Counted from the first letter of the stretch, positions 1-5,104 are shown. The stretch is DNA of 5,500 bases from Anaerolineaceae bacterium (GCA_027348305.1 DAIEPS010000134.1:1-5500); one strand, 5' to 3'. Made by a program: numbers and translations. The notes: generated by a model not told the origin, from the letters alone.

Positions 1-3
1 GCC

Positions 4-30
4 TATACTCATAAATGCATACATTCATTT
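4..30 (+). promoter_or_regulatory. Possible -10 box and operator-like inverted repeat upstream of the methyltransferase gene
   Basis: TATACT at 4-9 matches the sigma-70 -10 consensus at five of six positions; its -35 would fall outside the window. It is followed by an imperfect 18-bp inverted repeat at 13-30 (arms AAATG and CATTT, with an inner AT/AT pair), which would overlap the transcription start if the -10 is real. This is the position of a repressor operator, but no regulator gene is visible. AT-rich spacers produce such matches by chance, so confidence is low. Confidence 0.25.
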
Positions 31-50
31 GAAGCATAAGGAGACCCTCA

Positions 51-818
51 ATGACCTCCCATTCCCCTGATTATCTCGACATTCAAGCTGAAGTTGGCAT
101 CACCAAACACCTTGGCGGATTCAAAGCCACGGATGAACTTTTGGAACTGTGCCAGGTTAAGGGCGCCAAATCTGTTTTATATGTAGGCAGTGGTATAGGT
201 GTGGGACCGGCCTACATCGCTCGAAAATTCGACTGTAAGGTGGTGGCCGTGGACATATCAGAGAAGATGCTTTCATGGACGACCCAACGCGCATTGGAGG
301 AAGGCGTTTCGACCAAAGTCGAAACCCGTCTGGCAAACGCTCTTGCTTTGCCCTTTGAAGACAACCGGTTCGATGCCGTCCTGGTGGAATCCGTTTTGGT
401 ATTCGTCGAGCCCAAAGAGAAAGCAATTTTGGAATGCCTACGCGTGATCCGCCCTGGAGGATATGTTGGTCTCAACGAGGTTTTTTGGACGGAACAACCC
501 TCACCCGAAATGATCGAAGCGAACCGGCGCGTTCAGATGGGGATTGAGTTATTGACTCTGGTCGAGTGGCGGAAATTATGGGAACAGATCCCGCTTAACG
601 ATAAGACGATTAAGACTTATGAAATCAATTTGCAGAGAGAAACCAGAGATAGAGTTCAATGGGTCGGACGGCGCTGGTTATTGCGTGCACGGGGACGATT
701 GATTAAACTCTACTTTTCCAATCCCCTCGCCCGGCGAACCATTAATTCTCAAACCAAAGAAACAACCCAATCCTATAAATCCATGGGGTTTGGTCTATTC
801 AGCGGACAAAAATTATGA
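51..818 (+). CDS. Class I SAM-dependent methyltransferase (UbiE/Methyltransf_11-like)
   Basis: This 255-residue cytoplasmic protein should transfer a methyl group from S-adenosylmethionine to an unidentified substrate. Visible family motifs, in order: motif I VLYVGSGIGVG (residues 43-53), the post-I acidic strand VVAVDIS (64-70, Asp68 in the ribose-binding position), motif II FDAVLVESVLVFVE (108-120), and motif III RVIRPGGYVGLNEVFW (131-146). The C-terminal third (about 150-255) is a basic substrate-side extension ending in MGFGLFSGQ, a final beta-strand typical of these enzymes. The length suits an intact single-domain enzyme. The ATG is supported by AAGGAG at 38-43, seven bases upstream. 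Motif I is unusual: where DxGCGxG is normal it has no Asp before the glycines and Ser instead of Cys. The gene converges on the ParA-RHH operon and shows no functional link to it. The fold is well supported; the substrate cannot be told from the sequence. Confidence 0.87.
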   Translation: MTSHSPDYLDIQAEVGITKHLGGFKATDELLELCQVKGAKSVLYVGSGIGVGPAYIARKFDCKVVAVDISEKMLSWTTQRALEEGVSTKVETRLANALALPFEDNRFDAVLVESVLVFVEPKEKAILECLRVIRPGGYVGLNEVFWTEQPSPEMIEANRRVQMGIELLTLVEWRKLWEQIPLNDKTIKTYEINLQRETRDRVQWVGRRWLLRARGRLIKLYFSNPLARRTINSQTKETTQSYKSMGFGLFSGQKL

Positions 819-841
819 TGATAAAGCAAAAGGGCGAACGC

Positions 842-1073
842 CCCCTGACTGCAAATTATTCACCCTGGCCAACAGGCAATTATTGCATTTAGGCCTACAG
901 GCAATTTCTTCCTTTTGGCCAAGAGGCAAAATCCGCCTCCTCGCCAGAGTTAAAAAGCTGCACCCCGGCGAGAGTGAAAGATTTGCCTTAAGGCAGCCGG
1001 AGTGCAGAAATGTGCTTTCTTTGGAGTGCAAAAGGTGCACGTCTTAATCGTGCAGAATTTGCACATGTTTCAA
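842..1073. repeat. Degenerate tandem array, about nine units of 24-25 bp, each with a TGCA-type dyad
   Basis: The spacer between the methyltransferase and RHH genes is periodic. GGCC recurs at 867, 892 and 917, with CGCC at 942 and GGCG at 967, exactly 25 bp apart. CTGCAA/AGGCAA recurs at 849, 874, 899 and 924, also every 25 bp. GGAGTGCA recurs at 999 and 1023, and GTGCA at 1002, 1026 and 1050, every 24 bp. Aligning the dyad core gives starts at 850, 875, 900, 925, 950, 975, 1003, 1027 and 1051. The last two are the clearest: GTGCAAAAGGTGCAC (1026-1040) and GTGCAGAATTTGCAC (1050-1064), two 5-bp arms around a 5-bp centre. The other units keep one arm better than the other. An approximate unit is GGCCAAGAG followed by TGCAAAATTTGCAC. 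The array lies directly 3' of a ParA-RHH operon, so a centromere (parC-like) or replication iterons are the likeliest roles; this is inference. The period is not a multiple of three, which argues against coding. Confidence 0.72.
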
Positions 1074-1075
1074 TG

Positions 1076-1104
1076 ACTACTTAATAACTACTTAACTACG
1101 ACTT
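1076..1104. repeat. Short direct repeats of ACTACTTAA next to the RHH stop codon
   Basis: ACTACTTAA occurs at 1076-1084 and 1087-1095, followed by a partial copy ACTACGACTT at 1095-1104. The steps are 11 and 8 bp. The repeat lies between the 25-bp array and the 3' end of the RHH gene. No hairpin with a T-run is seen here, so the ParA-RHH operon has no recognisable intrinsic terminator in this spacer. The repeats may be the edge of the array or simple slippage. Confidence 0.35.
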
Positions 1105-1111
1105 GATAAAC

Positions 1112-1504
1112 CTAGCCCTTCTTCTTTTTCATCCGAATAAGATCATCCGGAAAAACCAGGTTCCAATCATAACGCGGACTTCTCGACGGCTGCTTGTATT
1201 TTCCCAGGTCAATGGTTCCAGAATTGTAATCATTCATAAAACGGGCCAGTGCCAGGGTGACCAGTTGGCTGGCAGGGATGCGCAGGTCTTCAGACATAAC
1301 GCGGATCTCTTCCCGCAGCGCCGGCGGCAAGTCATAAGTGGCGCGCTGTTCACGGCGTGACTGGATCTTGGCTCGTTCTCGTCCCAATCGTTCACGTTCC
1401 TTGCGCGGAAGCTGGCTCTCGGCCTGGCGCTGTTCCATACCACTCAACAGGTCCGCCACAGCAGGGTCAAGTGAAGTGCGTCGTTCAAATTTCTTCTCAG
1501 CCAT
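1112..1504 (-). CDS. Ribbon-helix-helix DNA-binding protein, probable partner of the ParA ATPase
   Basis: The product has 130 residues. The N-terminal half (1-53) is highly charged and probably helical or disordered, rich in Arg, Glu and Gln. Residues 54-93 fit an RHH (MetJ/Arc/CopG) fold: a short strand RATYDLP (54-60), helix A from PALREEIRVMSEDLR (61-75), and helix B from PASQLVTLALARFMNDY (77-93). RHH proteins dimerise and insert a two-stranded ribbon into the major groove at short repeated sites. The tail (94-130) ends in MKKKKG. The gene overlaps the upstream ParA gene by eight bases (ATGGCTGA), so the two are almost certainly translationally coupled. A small RHH gene directly after a short ParA gene is the usual layout of type Ib partition loci, where the RHH protein binds the centromere and represses the operon. 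The sites around 842-1073 and 2332-2422 are candidate targets. Sequence-level family membership (ParG-like, CopG-like) is not resolved. Confidence 0.75.
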   Translation of the reverse strand: MAEKKFERRTSLDPAVADLLSGMEQRQAESQLPRKERERLGRERAKIQSRREQRATYDLPPALREEIRVMSEDLRIPASQLVTLALARFMNDYNSGTIDLGKYKQPSRSPRYDWNLVFPDDLIRMKKKKG

Positions 1505-2267
1505 TGATCACCTCCAGCATGCGTGCCAGTACTTGTTTATAACCACCCAACCGCTGCTTGCCGTCCTTATATCCATTCATTGAAACCGAGTTTGGGGAGT
1601 AATCCCACAGGGTTTTTCCATAGGCCACCGTTTCTCGAACGCGCGTATCCTGCGGGATGGGCGGCCAGAGATGCTCGCCAAATGTCTTGGCCAGTTCCTG
1701 GAATTGCAGAAAAGTCTCGCGGGTAGTGCGGTCAAAGAAGGTCGGTAGAATACTGTAACCACGGTAACGATGTCCGTTTTGGTTGATCTCGGCCATAGTG
1801 GTGAGGATTTCCTTGACCCCGTCCAGGGCCAGCGCATCAGGCCGGGTAGGGATGACCACCCAATCTGCGGCGATAAGGCCGTTGATATGCAGCACATCCA
1901 GCGAGGGGGCCATATCGAGCAGAACCGCATCGTAATCCGCTTCGTGCAAAATATCAGCCAGGATGGCTTCGCGAAAATCCGAAATGGCGATCTGCCTTTT
2001 TACTTTTTCGGTCTGTTTGTCGCCGGGTAACAAATCAAGGTTTGCGCTGATTCGGACCGCGACTTTTTCGAGCGGCTCATCCAGACAGATCAAACGATAG
2101 AGCCCCGGGGATTTTTCGAGGCCAAAGGACAGCGCAAGGTGCCCCTGCGGATCAAGATCCACCAGTAAAGTTTTTACCTTCATGCGGGCCAGACCGTCAG
2201 CCAGGGTAACGGCGGTGGTGGTCTTGCCGACCCCGCCCTTTTGGTTTGCGAATGCAAAAATTTTCAT
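1497..2267 (-). CDS. parA: ParA-family partition ATPase (short, type Ib-like)
   Basis: This 256-residue protein is a deviant-Walker P-loop ATPase of the ParA/MinD/Soj group. KGGVGKTT at 10-17 is the deviant Walker A, with signature Lys10 and catalytic Lys15. VDLDPQGH at 36-43 is the Walker A' strand, and YDAVLLDMAPSL at 112-123 contains the Walker B strand, with MA in place of the usual TP/PP. VVIPTRPDALALDGVKEIL (137-155) matches the conserved stretch after Walker B. It starts with the P-loop almost at residue 1 and lacks the N-terminal helix-turn-helix domain of type Ia ParA, so it should not itself bind a specific operator. Family members bind DNA non-specifically in the ATP state and move DNA cargo when a centromere-bound partner stimulates hydrolysis. 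The partner here is most likely the RHH protein whose gene overlaps the 3' end. AAGGAAA ending nine bases before the ATG is the ribosome binding site. Confidence 0.9.
   Translation of the reverse strand: MKIFAFANQKGGVGKTTTAVTLADGLARMKVKTLLVDLDPQGHLALSFGLEKSPGLYRLICLDEPLEKVAVRISANLDLLPGDKQTEKVKRQIAISDFREAILADILHEADYDAVLLDMAPSLDVLHINGLIAADWVVIPTRPDALALDGVKEILTTMAEINQNGHRYRGYSILPTFFDRTTRETFLQFQELAKTFGEHLWPPIPQDTRVRETVAYGKTLWDYSPNSVSMNGYKDGKQRLGGYKQVLARMLEVING
1505..1515 (-). promoter_or_regulatory. Very strong Shine-Dalgarno for the RHH gene, inside the ParA coding end
   Basis: On the minus strand GGAGGTGATCA immediately precedes the ATG at 1504, giving GGAGG plus a six-base spacer. It extends the match to the 16S anti-Shine-Dalgarno well beyond the usual five bases. 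It lies within the last ParA codons (Leu-Glu-Val-Ile-Asn-Gly-stop). This fixes the start at 1504 and suggests that the RHH protein is made at a higher rate than ParA. Confidence 0.8.
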
Positions 2268-2331
2268 TTAAGTGCGTTTCCTTGTCGCGGGCGGAGAGTG
2301 GCATTGCGGACATTTATGATTTCCGCGCTTA

Positions 2332-2422
2332 AGGGTCGCCCCTGTGTATTATACAGGGTCACCCCTTGAATAACAAGGGTCGCCCCTGGAATAATCGGAG
2401 CCAATATTGCAGGGTCGCCACT
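2332..2422. repeat. Four iteron-like copies of AGGGTCGCCCCT (AGGG-N4-CCCT) upstream of parA
   Basis: Copies lie at 2332-2343 (AGGGTCGCCCCT), 2355-2366 (AGGGTCACCCCT), 2376-2387 (AGGGTCGCCCCT) and 2411-2422 (AGGGTCGCCACT). All run in the same direction, with steps of 23, 21 and 35 bp. Each of the first three is an AGGG-N4-CCCT dyad; the fourth has one arm mismatch. Similarity continues past the core in copies two and three (CCCTTGAATAA and CCCTGGAATAA). They flank and fill the parA promoter, so a repressor binding them would block RNA polymerase. Small RHH partners of ParA commonly bind repeated sites upstream of their own operon, which fits an operator and possibly a centromere. Binding by the encoded RHH protein is inferred. 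Confidence 0.8.
2348..2376 (-). promoter_or_regulatory. Sigma-70-type promoter for the parA-RHH operon
   Basis: Read on the minus strand, TTGTTA (2376-2371) is a four-of-six match to the -35 box, followed after exactly 17 bp by a perfect TATAAT (2353-2348). Transcription would start near 2341, giving a leader of about 74 nt before the ATG at 2267. One AGGG-N4-CCCT site fills the spacer between the boxes, one covers the expected start, and one abuts the -35. This geometry suggests autorepression. Confidence 0.65.
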
Positions 2423-2589
2423 AGAAACGATAAACAGGCGTTTTATGGCTGAATTCCGCCGAAAAGCAGTATTTGGACGTAGGGTATTTCTGTGTGCCTG
2501 AAAACGCCAAAATAGCTGTCTCTATTTTTATCTCCAGTGGATTATTAATTTGCGGGGAACTGCCTATATAACATCAGGACTTGTTTCTT

Positions 2590-2617
2590 GAAAAGTGTAA
2601 CCATGGTTACACTTTTC
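2590..2617. promoter_or_regulatory. 28-bp perfect palindrome with core GTGTAACCATGGTTACAC (first copy)
   Basis: The sequence is perfectly self-complementary over 28 bases, centred on CCATGG between 2603 and 2604, with GAAAA and TTTTC outer arms. Nineteen bases (AAAGTGTAACCATGGTTAC) recur exactly at 3851-3869 on the other side of the lipoprotein gene. There is no loop and no T-run, so it reads as a protein-binding site for a dimer rather than a terminator. Candidates are a parS-like site for the divergent ParB encoded at 3942-5081 or an operator for the lipoprotein gene, whose start is 130 bp away. It does not match canonical parS (TGTTTCACGTGAAACA). Confidence 0.75.
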
Positions 2618-2736
2618 GTAACTTTCAATTCTCAAAATTACCCATTCTCGAAAATCCATCCGGGAACAAAACAGGGGCATAATCAGTCAATGGGGAGTGT
2701 GAACTGTTTTTATTCTCAAAATGCGCCCATATTGCT

Positions 2737-2742
2737 GGGAGG
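2737..2742 (+). promoter_or_regulatory. Shine-Dalgarno that sets the lipoprotein start
   Basis: GGGAGG ends four bases before the ATG at 2747. The reading frame stays open upstream to 2588, but those earlier codons lie in the palindrome region, lack a ribosome binding site, and would bury the signal peptide 53 residues inside the protein. The ATG at 2747 is therefore preferred. Confidence 0.8.
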
Positions 2743-2746
2743 AATT

Positions 2747-3799
2747 ATGTCAAAAATACAAAAAACATCTCTTTATTGGTTGACCGTTGTTGTCATATTG
2801 TTGTCGGGTTGTGCTCAAAAAGGCTTGCCTGGCGAGACGCCAACCCCCTCGTCTACATCCGTTCCGATTGAAATTGTTACAACCCTGGCGGCAACAGACA
2901 TGGCAGCGATTGAAACAACAGTGCCTGTATTGACCGAAACGGCTTCCGCTGCTGCGGACGCAGGGGAATGTAAACGGATCGTTTTTGCTGAGTTTGATGG
3001 TTCGAATTATGACCTCTTCACGGTCTGCCCTGATGGGAGTCAATTAGTCAAAATCACCAATGATCCGGCCGACGATGTTGACCCGACCTGGTCGGCGGAT
3101 GGAACCAAAATAGCTTTTTCCTCCTCGCGTTCGGGTCATTTTCAAATCTATCTAATGGCTGAGGATGGAAGCGGCGTGACACCGCTGACTGCTGATTTTG
3201 AAAACCTTAAACCCATCTGGCTGCCGGATGGCAAGCACATCGCCTTCAGGACGGATGATGGCAAGGGAACGTTTTGGTGGCGGGTTCTGGATGTTGAGAC
3301 TTCTGAGCTGAACACGATCACAGAACCTTCTTTTGATTTCTTTTTTCAAACACCGGCCTGGTCCCCGGATGGACAGCGTATTGCATATATGTCACTGGTT
3401 GAACAACAGGAACGCAATGACGGCTCAAGCCAGATCCATGTGAAGAATGTGGATGGCACAAACGATATCGCATTGACCAACGACACCTGGGCGAATTTCA
3501 ACCCGAAATGGTCCCCGGATGGTTTGAAGATCGCTTTCCTGTCAGAGCGTGGTGGAATCAACGCTGTATATAATTTATATGTGATGAACAGTGATGGCAC
3601 GGATGTGCAGCAGTTGACTGAAACCGGTTATCCGGAAGATGCTGTTTACTCGTGGTCCCCTGACGGCAGACAGATCGTGATCGGCAATAACACTCTATTT
3701 ACCGGCATCTCCATAATCGACCTTGGATCAGGAACTTCCCATTCATTGATGGAATGGACTACCCCGGCTAATGTGACTTCTCCCTCCTGGCAGCCTTAG
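2747..3799 (+). CDS. TolB-like (PD40/WD40-like) beta-propeller lipoprotein
   Basis: This 350-residue protein starts with a lipoprotein signal peptide: MSKIQK, a hydrophobic stretch LYWLTVVVILL (9-19), and lipobox LLSGC with Cys22 as the lipidated residue. A flexible Thr/Pro/Ser/Ala-rich linker follows (about 23-73) and tethers the domain outside the membrane. The rest is a propeller with PD40 repeats: WSADGTKIAF (115-124), WLPDGKHIAF (158-167), WSPDGQRIAY (205-214), WSPDGLKIAF (255-264) and WSPDGRQIVI (303-312). A leading half-blade lies at 75-103 and a closing PSWQP at the C-terminus, which suggests six blades closed by strands from both ends. Cys75 and Cys94 could form a disulfide. Such propellers bind partner proteins or glycans; it is not TolB itself, since no Tol-Pal genes and no TolB N-terminal domain are seen. 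It is the only surface protein here, lies between two partition loci, and has its own terminator. Its specific role is unknown. Confidence 0.87.
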   Translation: MSKIQKTSLYWLTVVVILLSGCAQKGLPGETPTPSSTSVPIEIVTTLAATDMAAIETTVPVLTETASAAADAGECKRIVFAEFDGSNYDLFTVCPDGSQLVKITNDPADDVDPTWSADGTKIAFSSSRSGHFQIYLMAEDGSGVTPLTADFENLKPIWLPDGKHIAFRTDDGKGTFWWRVLDVETSELNTITEPSFDFFFQTPAWSPDGQRIAYMSLVEQQERNDGSSQIHVKNVDGTNDIALTNDTWANFNPKWSPDGLKIAFLSERGGINAVYNLYVMNSDGTDVQQLTETGYPEDAVYSWSPDGRQIVIGNNTLFTGISIIDLGSGTSHSLMEWTTPANVTSPSWQP

Positions 3800-3803
3800 T
3801 GAT

Positions 3804-3839
3804 CAAAATCCCGGTTTCTTCGAAGAAACCGGGATTTTG
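3804..3839 (+). terminator. 36-bp perfect palindromic hairpin after the lipoprotein gene
   Basis: A perfect inverted repeat centred on TTCGAA (3819-3824) begins five bases after the lipoprotein stop codon. Each arm is 18 bases, with a GC-rich block CCCGG/CCGGG and an outer AAAAT/ATTTT. The outer A/T tracts allow termination in either direction, although no separate long T-run follows. This is the natural end of the lipoprotein transcript. Similar perfect palindromes can also be dispersed intergenic repeats, which this window alone cannot show. Confidence 0.72.
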
Positions 3840-3850
3840 GGGTTAATCTC

Positions 3851-3874
3851 AAAGTGTAACCATGGTTACTATTT
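3851..3874. promoter_or_regulatory. Second copy of the GTAACCATGGTTAC palindrome
   Basis: AAAGTGTAACCATGGTTAC at 3851-3869 is identical to 2592-2610. The strict palindrome here is GTAACCATGGTTAC (3856-3869). The AAA and TTT outer arms are kept, with two mismatched pairs between, so this copy is a decayed or weaker version of the 28-bp site. The two centres are 1259 bp apart and bracket the lipoprotein gene with its terminator. This copy lies 67 bp beyond the 3' end of the parB-like gene, a usual neighbourhood for a parS site. Confidence 0.72.
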
Positions 3875-3880
3875 ATCAAA

Positions 3881-3905
3881 AAAACCTGGTGAATAGCCAG
3901 GTTTT
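3881..3905 (-). terminator. Intrinsic terminator of the parA-parB operon
   Basis: AAAACCTGG (3881-3889) pairs with CCAGGTTTT (3897-3905) across a seven-base loop. Read on the minus strand, the stem runs into seven T residues (complement of 3878-3884), the classic form of a Rho-independent terminator. It lies 37 bp past the parB-like stop codon. The plus-strand reading also ends in TTTT, so it may work weakly in both directions. Confidence 0.78.
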
Positions 3906-3907
3906 CC

Positions 3908-3949
3908 TAATTCCTAATCACTTATTACTGATCACTAATCCCTATTTCC
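3908..3949. repeat. Short heptad-like repeat (TAATCAC type) at the 3' end of the parB-like gene
   Basis: Six consecutive seven-base units can be read: TAATTCC, TAATCAC, TTATTAC, TGATCAC, TAATCCC, TATTTCC. The last two overlap the final codons and stop of the parB-like gene. The units resemble the WATCACW heptads bound by the RHH protein omega of plasmid pSM19035 (established knowledge), but only two or three fit well. Low-complexity runs of this type may also be simple replication slippage, so a functional reading is tentative. Confidence 0.35.
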
Positions 3950-5081
3950 TATCCAACCTCGCCTTGATCAGCCGGGCCAGTTCTTCGAGCAGCACGAGTG
4001 AATCTTTGCCGTTGCCTTTGACCACCAGCGTATCGGCGATCTCGTCCAGGGCTTCATCGCGGCTGAGACGATCCAACTCTGAAAGTGTCTGCACAAAGCG
4101 TCTCATTGAGCGTGCGGCCTGGCGCCCAGGTTCGGGAAGGATGGGTGTCGGCGGACGGCGGTTGCTGCCCTCGTTGACCGGAGGCAGGGTGACCATATCC
4201 GAGACTTCTTCCGAGGTCAACTGGTTTTGAATGCTCAGACGGATCATACGATCCCACTGTTCACGCGGTGCGGAAAGGATCTCGCGCAGCACACGTTCAG
4301 AAAGGCGATAGCGGTCAGCCATATCCAATTGCTGGGTCGAGAGCTGCAGGATGTTGAGAAGCTGCACCATACGCGGACGGGTAAGCTGCATGATCGGCAT
4401 CAGTTTTTCCCATAGACCGGAAGGCATGCGTGAATTGCGTGCCTGTCTGAAGAATTCGAAATCATCTTCCACTTCAGGGTTGGGCTCAATGCCCAATTCG
4501 GCCAAAATGAGAGAAGATACTTCGCAGGCTTGTTCCACCGCTGAAGGCGCCTCAGCGTGCCGGTTCTCAAGCACCTGGCGCTGACGGGTAGGATGGTCGA
4601 CCACTTCGACCCGCAATTGCGGTTCATCCGCGGCGCCCGATGAAGCGTATTGCAGACAGGCTGCCCAGAAGCGGCGTTCGCCAGTCTCGATCTGAAAGAC
4701 ATAATCCCCGTTCGATCCGCTGACCCACTTGCCGGTAATGGATTTTATCTGCCCATGTTCTTCAAAGGAAGAACCCATCATCAACAGCTTCTCAATTTCG
4801 GCAGCGGCTCCCTGGTCAGCGCGTGCCAATGCCAGCCATTCCATGGCAGCCTGGTAGCAATTCATACGTCCGCTGAAAAAGTCTGCTCGCAAAGAGGGCG
4901 GCAGCAAGCGGCGCGGTTGAAAACGGTCCGGCATCATCTGGCTGGGAGCCAGGCGCTCTATTCGTTCAATGGCGGGGGCTGATTGTGCTTGTTCAACCGT
5001 TGAAGGGGTCTGGATCTTGGACTTTTCAGATGCAGAAGCGGAGAGGTCTTCAAAGGCGCTGAAGCGTTTTTTTGGGGGCAT
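3942..5081 (-). CDS. parB: Divergent ParB-family partition protein
   Basis: This 379-residue protein should bind a centromere and stimulate the ParA encoded just upstream. Residues 41-61 (IERLAPSQMMPDRFQPRRLLP) match the opening of the ParB/Srx domain (PNPYQPR). EEHGQIKSI (107-115) matches the following conserved helix and turn. IETGERRFWAA (131-141) is the nucleotide-binding AGERRxRA box with Thr in place of Ala. LENRHAEAPSAVEQA (171-185) corresponds to the ENxQRxxLxPxEEA box, with the usual Gln-Arg pair altered. QLTRPRMVQLLNILQLS (232-248) resembles the helix-turn-helix recognition segment. The N-terminus (1-40) is polar, and the C-terminal 80 residues, ending in a Leu-rich helix, may dimerise. 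About 30 extra residues (62-105) lie between the QPRR and GQI blocks. AAGGA lies nine bases before the ATG, 23 bp after the parA stop, so the two form one operon. CTP binding is uncertain given the changed boxes. Confidence 0.78.
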   Translation of the reverse strand: MPPKKRFSAFEDLSASASEKSKIQTPSTVEQAQSAPAIERIERLAPSQMMPDRFQPRRLLPPSLRADFFSGRMNCYQAAMEWLALARADQGAAAEIEKLLMMGSSFEEHGQIKSITGKWVSGSNGDYVFQIETGERRFWAACLQYASSGAADEPQLRVEVVDHPTRQRQVLENRHAEAPSAVEQACEVSSLILAELGIEPNPEVEDDFEFFRQARNSRMPSGLWEKLMPIMQLTRPRMVQLLNILQLSTQQLDMADRYRLSERVLREILSAPREQWDRMIRLSIQNQLTSEEVSDMVTLPPVNEGSNRRPPTPILPEPGRQAARSMRRFVQTLSELDRLSRDEALDEIADTLVVKGNGKDSLVLLEELARLIKARLDRK

Positions 5082-5104
5082 ACGGAGTCTTCCTTTTCAG
5101 GCGC

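Larger units (their letters stand above)
2268..2746. other. Gene-free region between the divergent parA and lipoprotein genes
   Basis: These 479 bases contain no convincing gene on either strand. From the left they hold the parA leader (about 74 nt), which includes a weak hairpin (GCGGA at 2306-2310 against TCCGC at 2322-2326). Next come the parA promoter interleaved with four AGGG-N4-CCCT sites, then an AT-rich stretch (2423-2589), then the 28-bp palindrome, then the lipoprotein leader. TATATAAC at 2565-2572 and CATAAT at 2678-2683 resemble -10 boxes for the lipoprotein gene, but neither has a good -35 at the right distance, so no plus-strand promoter is called. Confidence 0.6.

Noticed and set aside
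790..1047. Open reading frame of 85 codons across the spacer after the methyltransferase gene
   Set aside because: It overlaps the methyltransferase end, has no ribosome binding site, and reads through the 24-25 bp array, whose period is not a multiple of three; it is not a likely gene.
842..1073. CRISPR array
   Set aside because: Units are only 24-25 bp in total and similar throughout, with no alternation of constant repeats and unique spacers, and there are no cas genes.
1338..1583. Plus-strand open frames across the RHH gene and ParA end
   Set aside because: They are antisense to two well-supported genes with clear motifs and have no ribosome binding sites of their own.
2268..2332. Riboswitch or structured leader upstream of parA
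   Set aside because: Only weak pairings are visible (GCGGA/TCCGC and TTAAGTGCG/CGCGCTTAA) with no recognisable aptamer motif.
2437..2508. Inverted repeat GGCGTTTT / AAAACGCC (2437-2444 and 2501-2508)
   Set aside because: Only 8 bp per arm with a 56-bp loop in an AT-rich spacer; this is expected by chance and has no supporting context.
2588..2746. Upstream extension of the lipoprotein frame
   Set aside because: It begins at TTG at the edge of the palindrome, has no ribosome binding site, and would place the signal peptide internally; the ATG at 2747 has GGGAGG just upstream.
3862..4230. Plus-strand open frame starting in the second palindrome
   Set aside because: It lies mostly antisense to the parB-like gene, and its Ser/Arg-rich translation has no recognisable domain; it is a shadow of the minus-strand gene.
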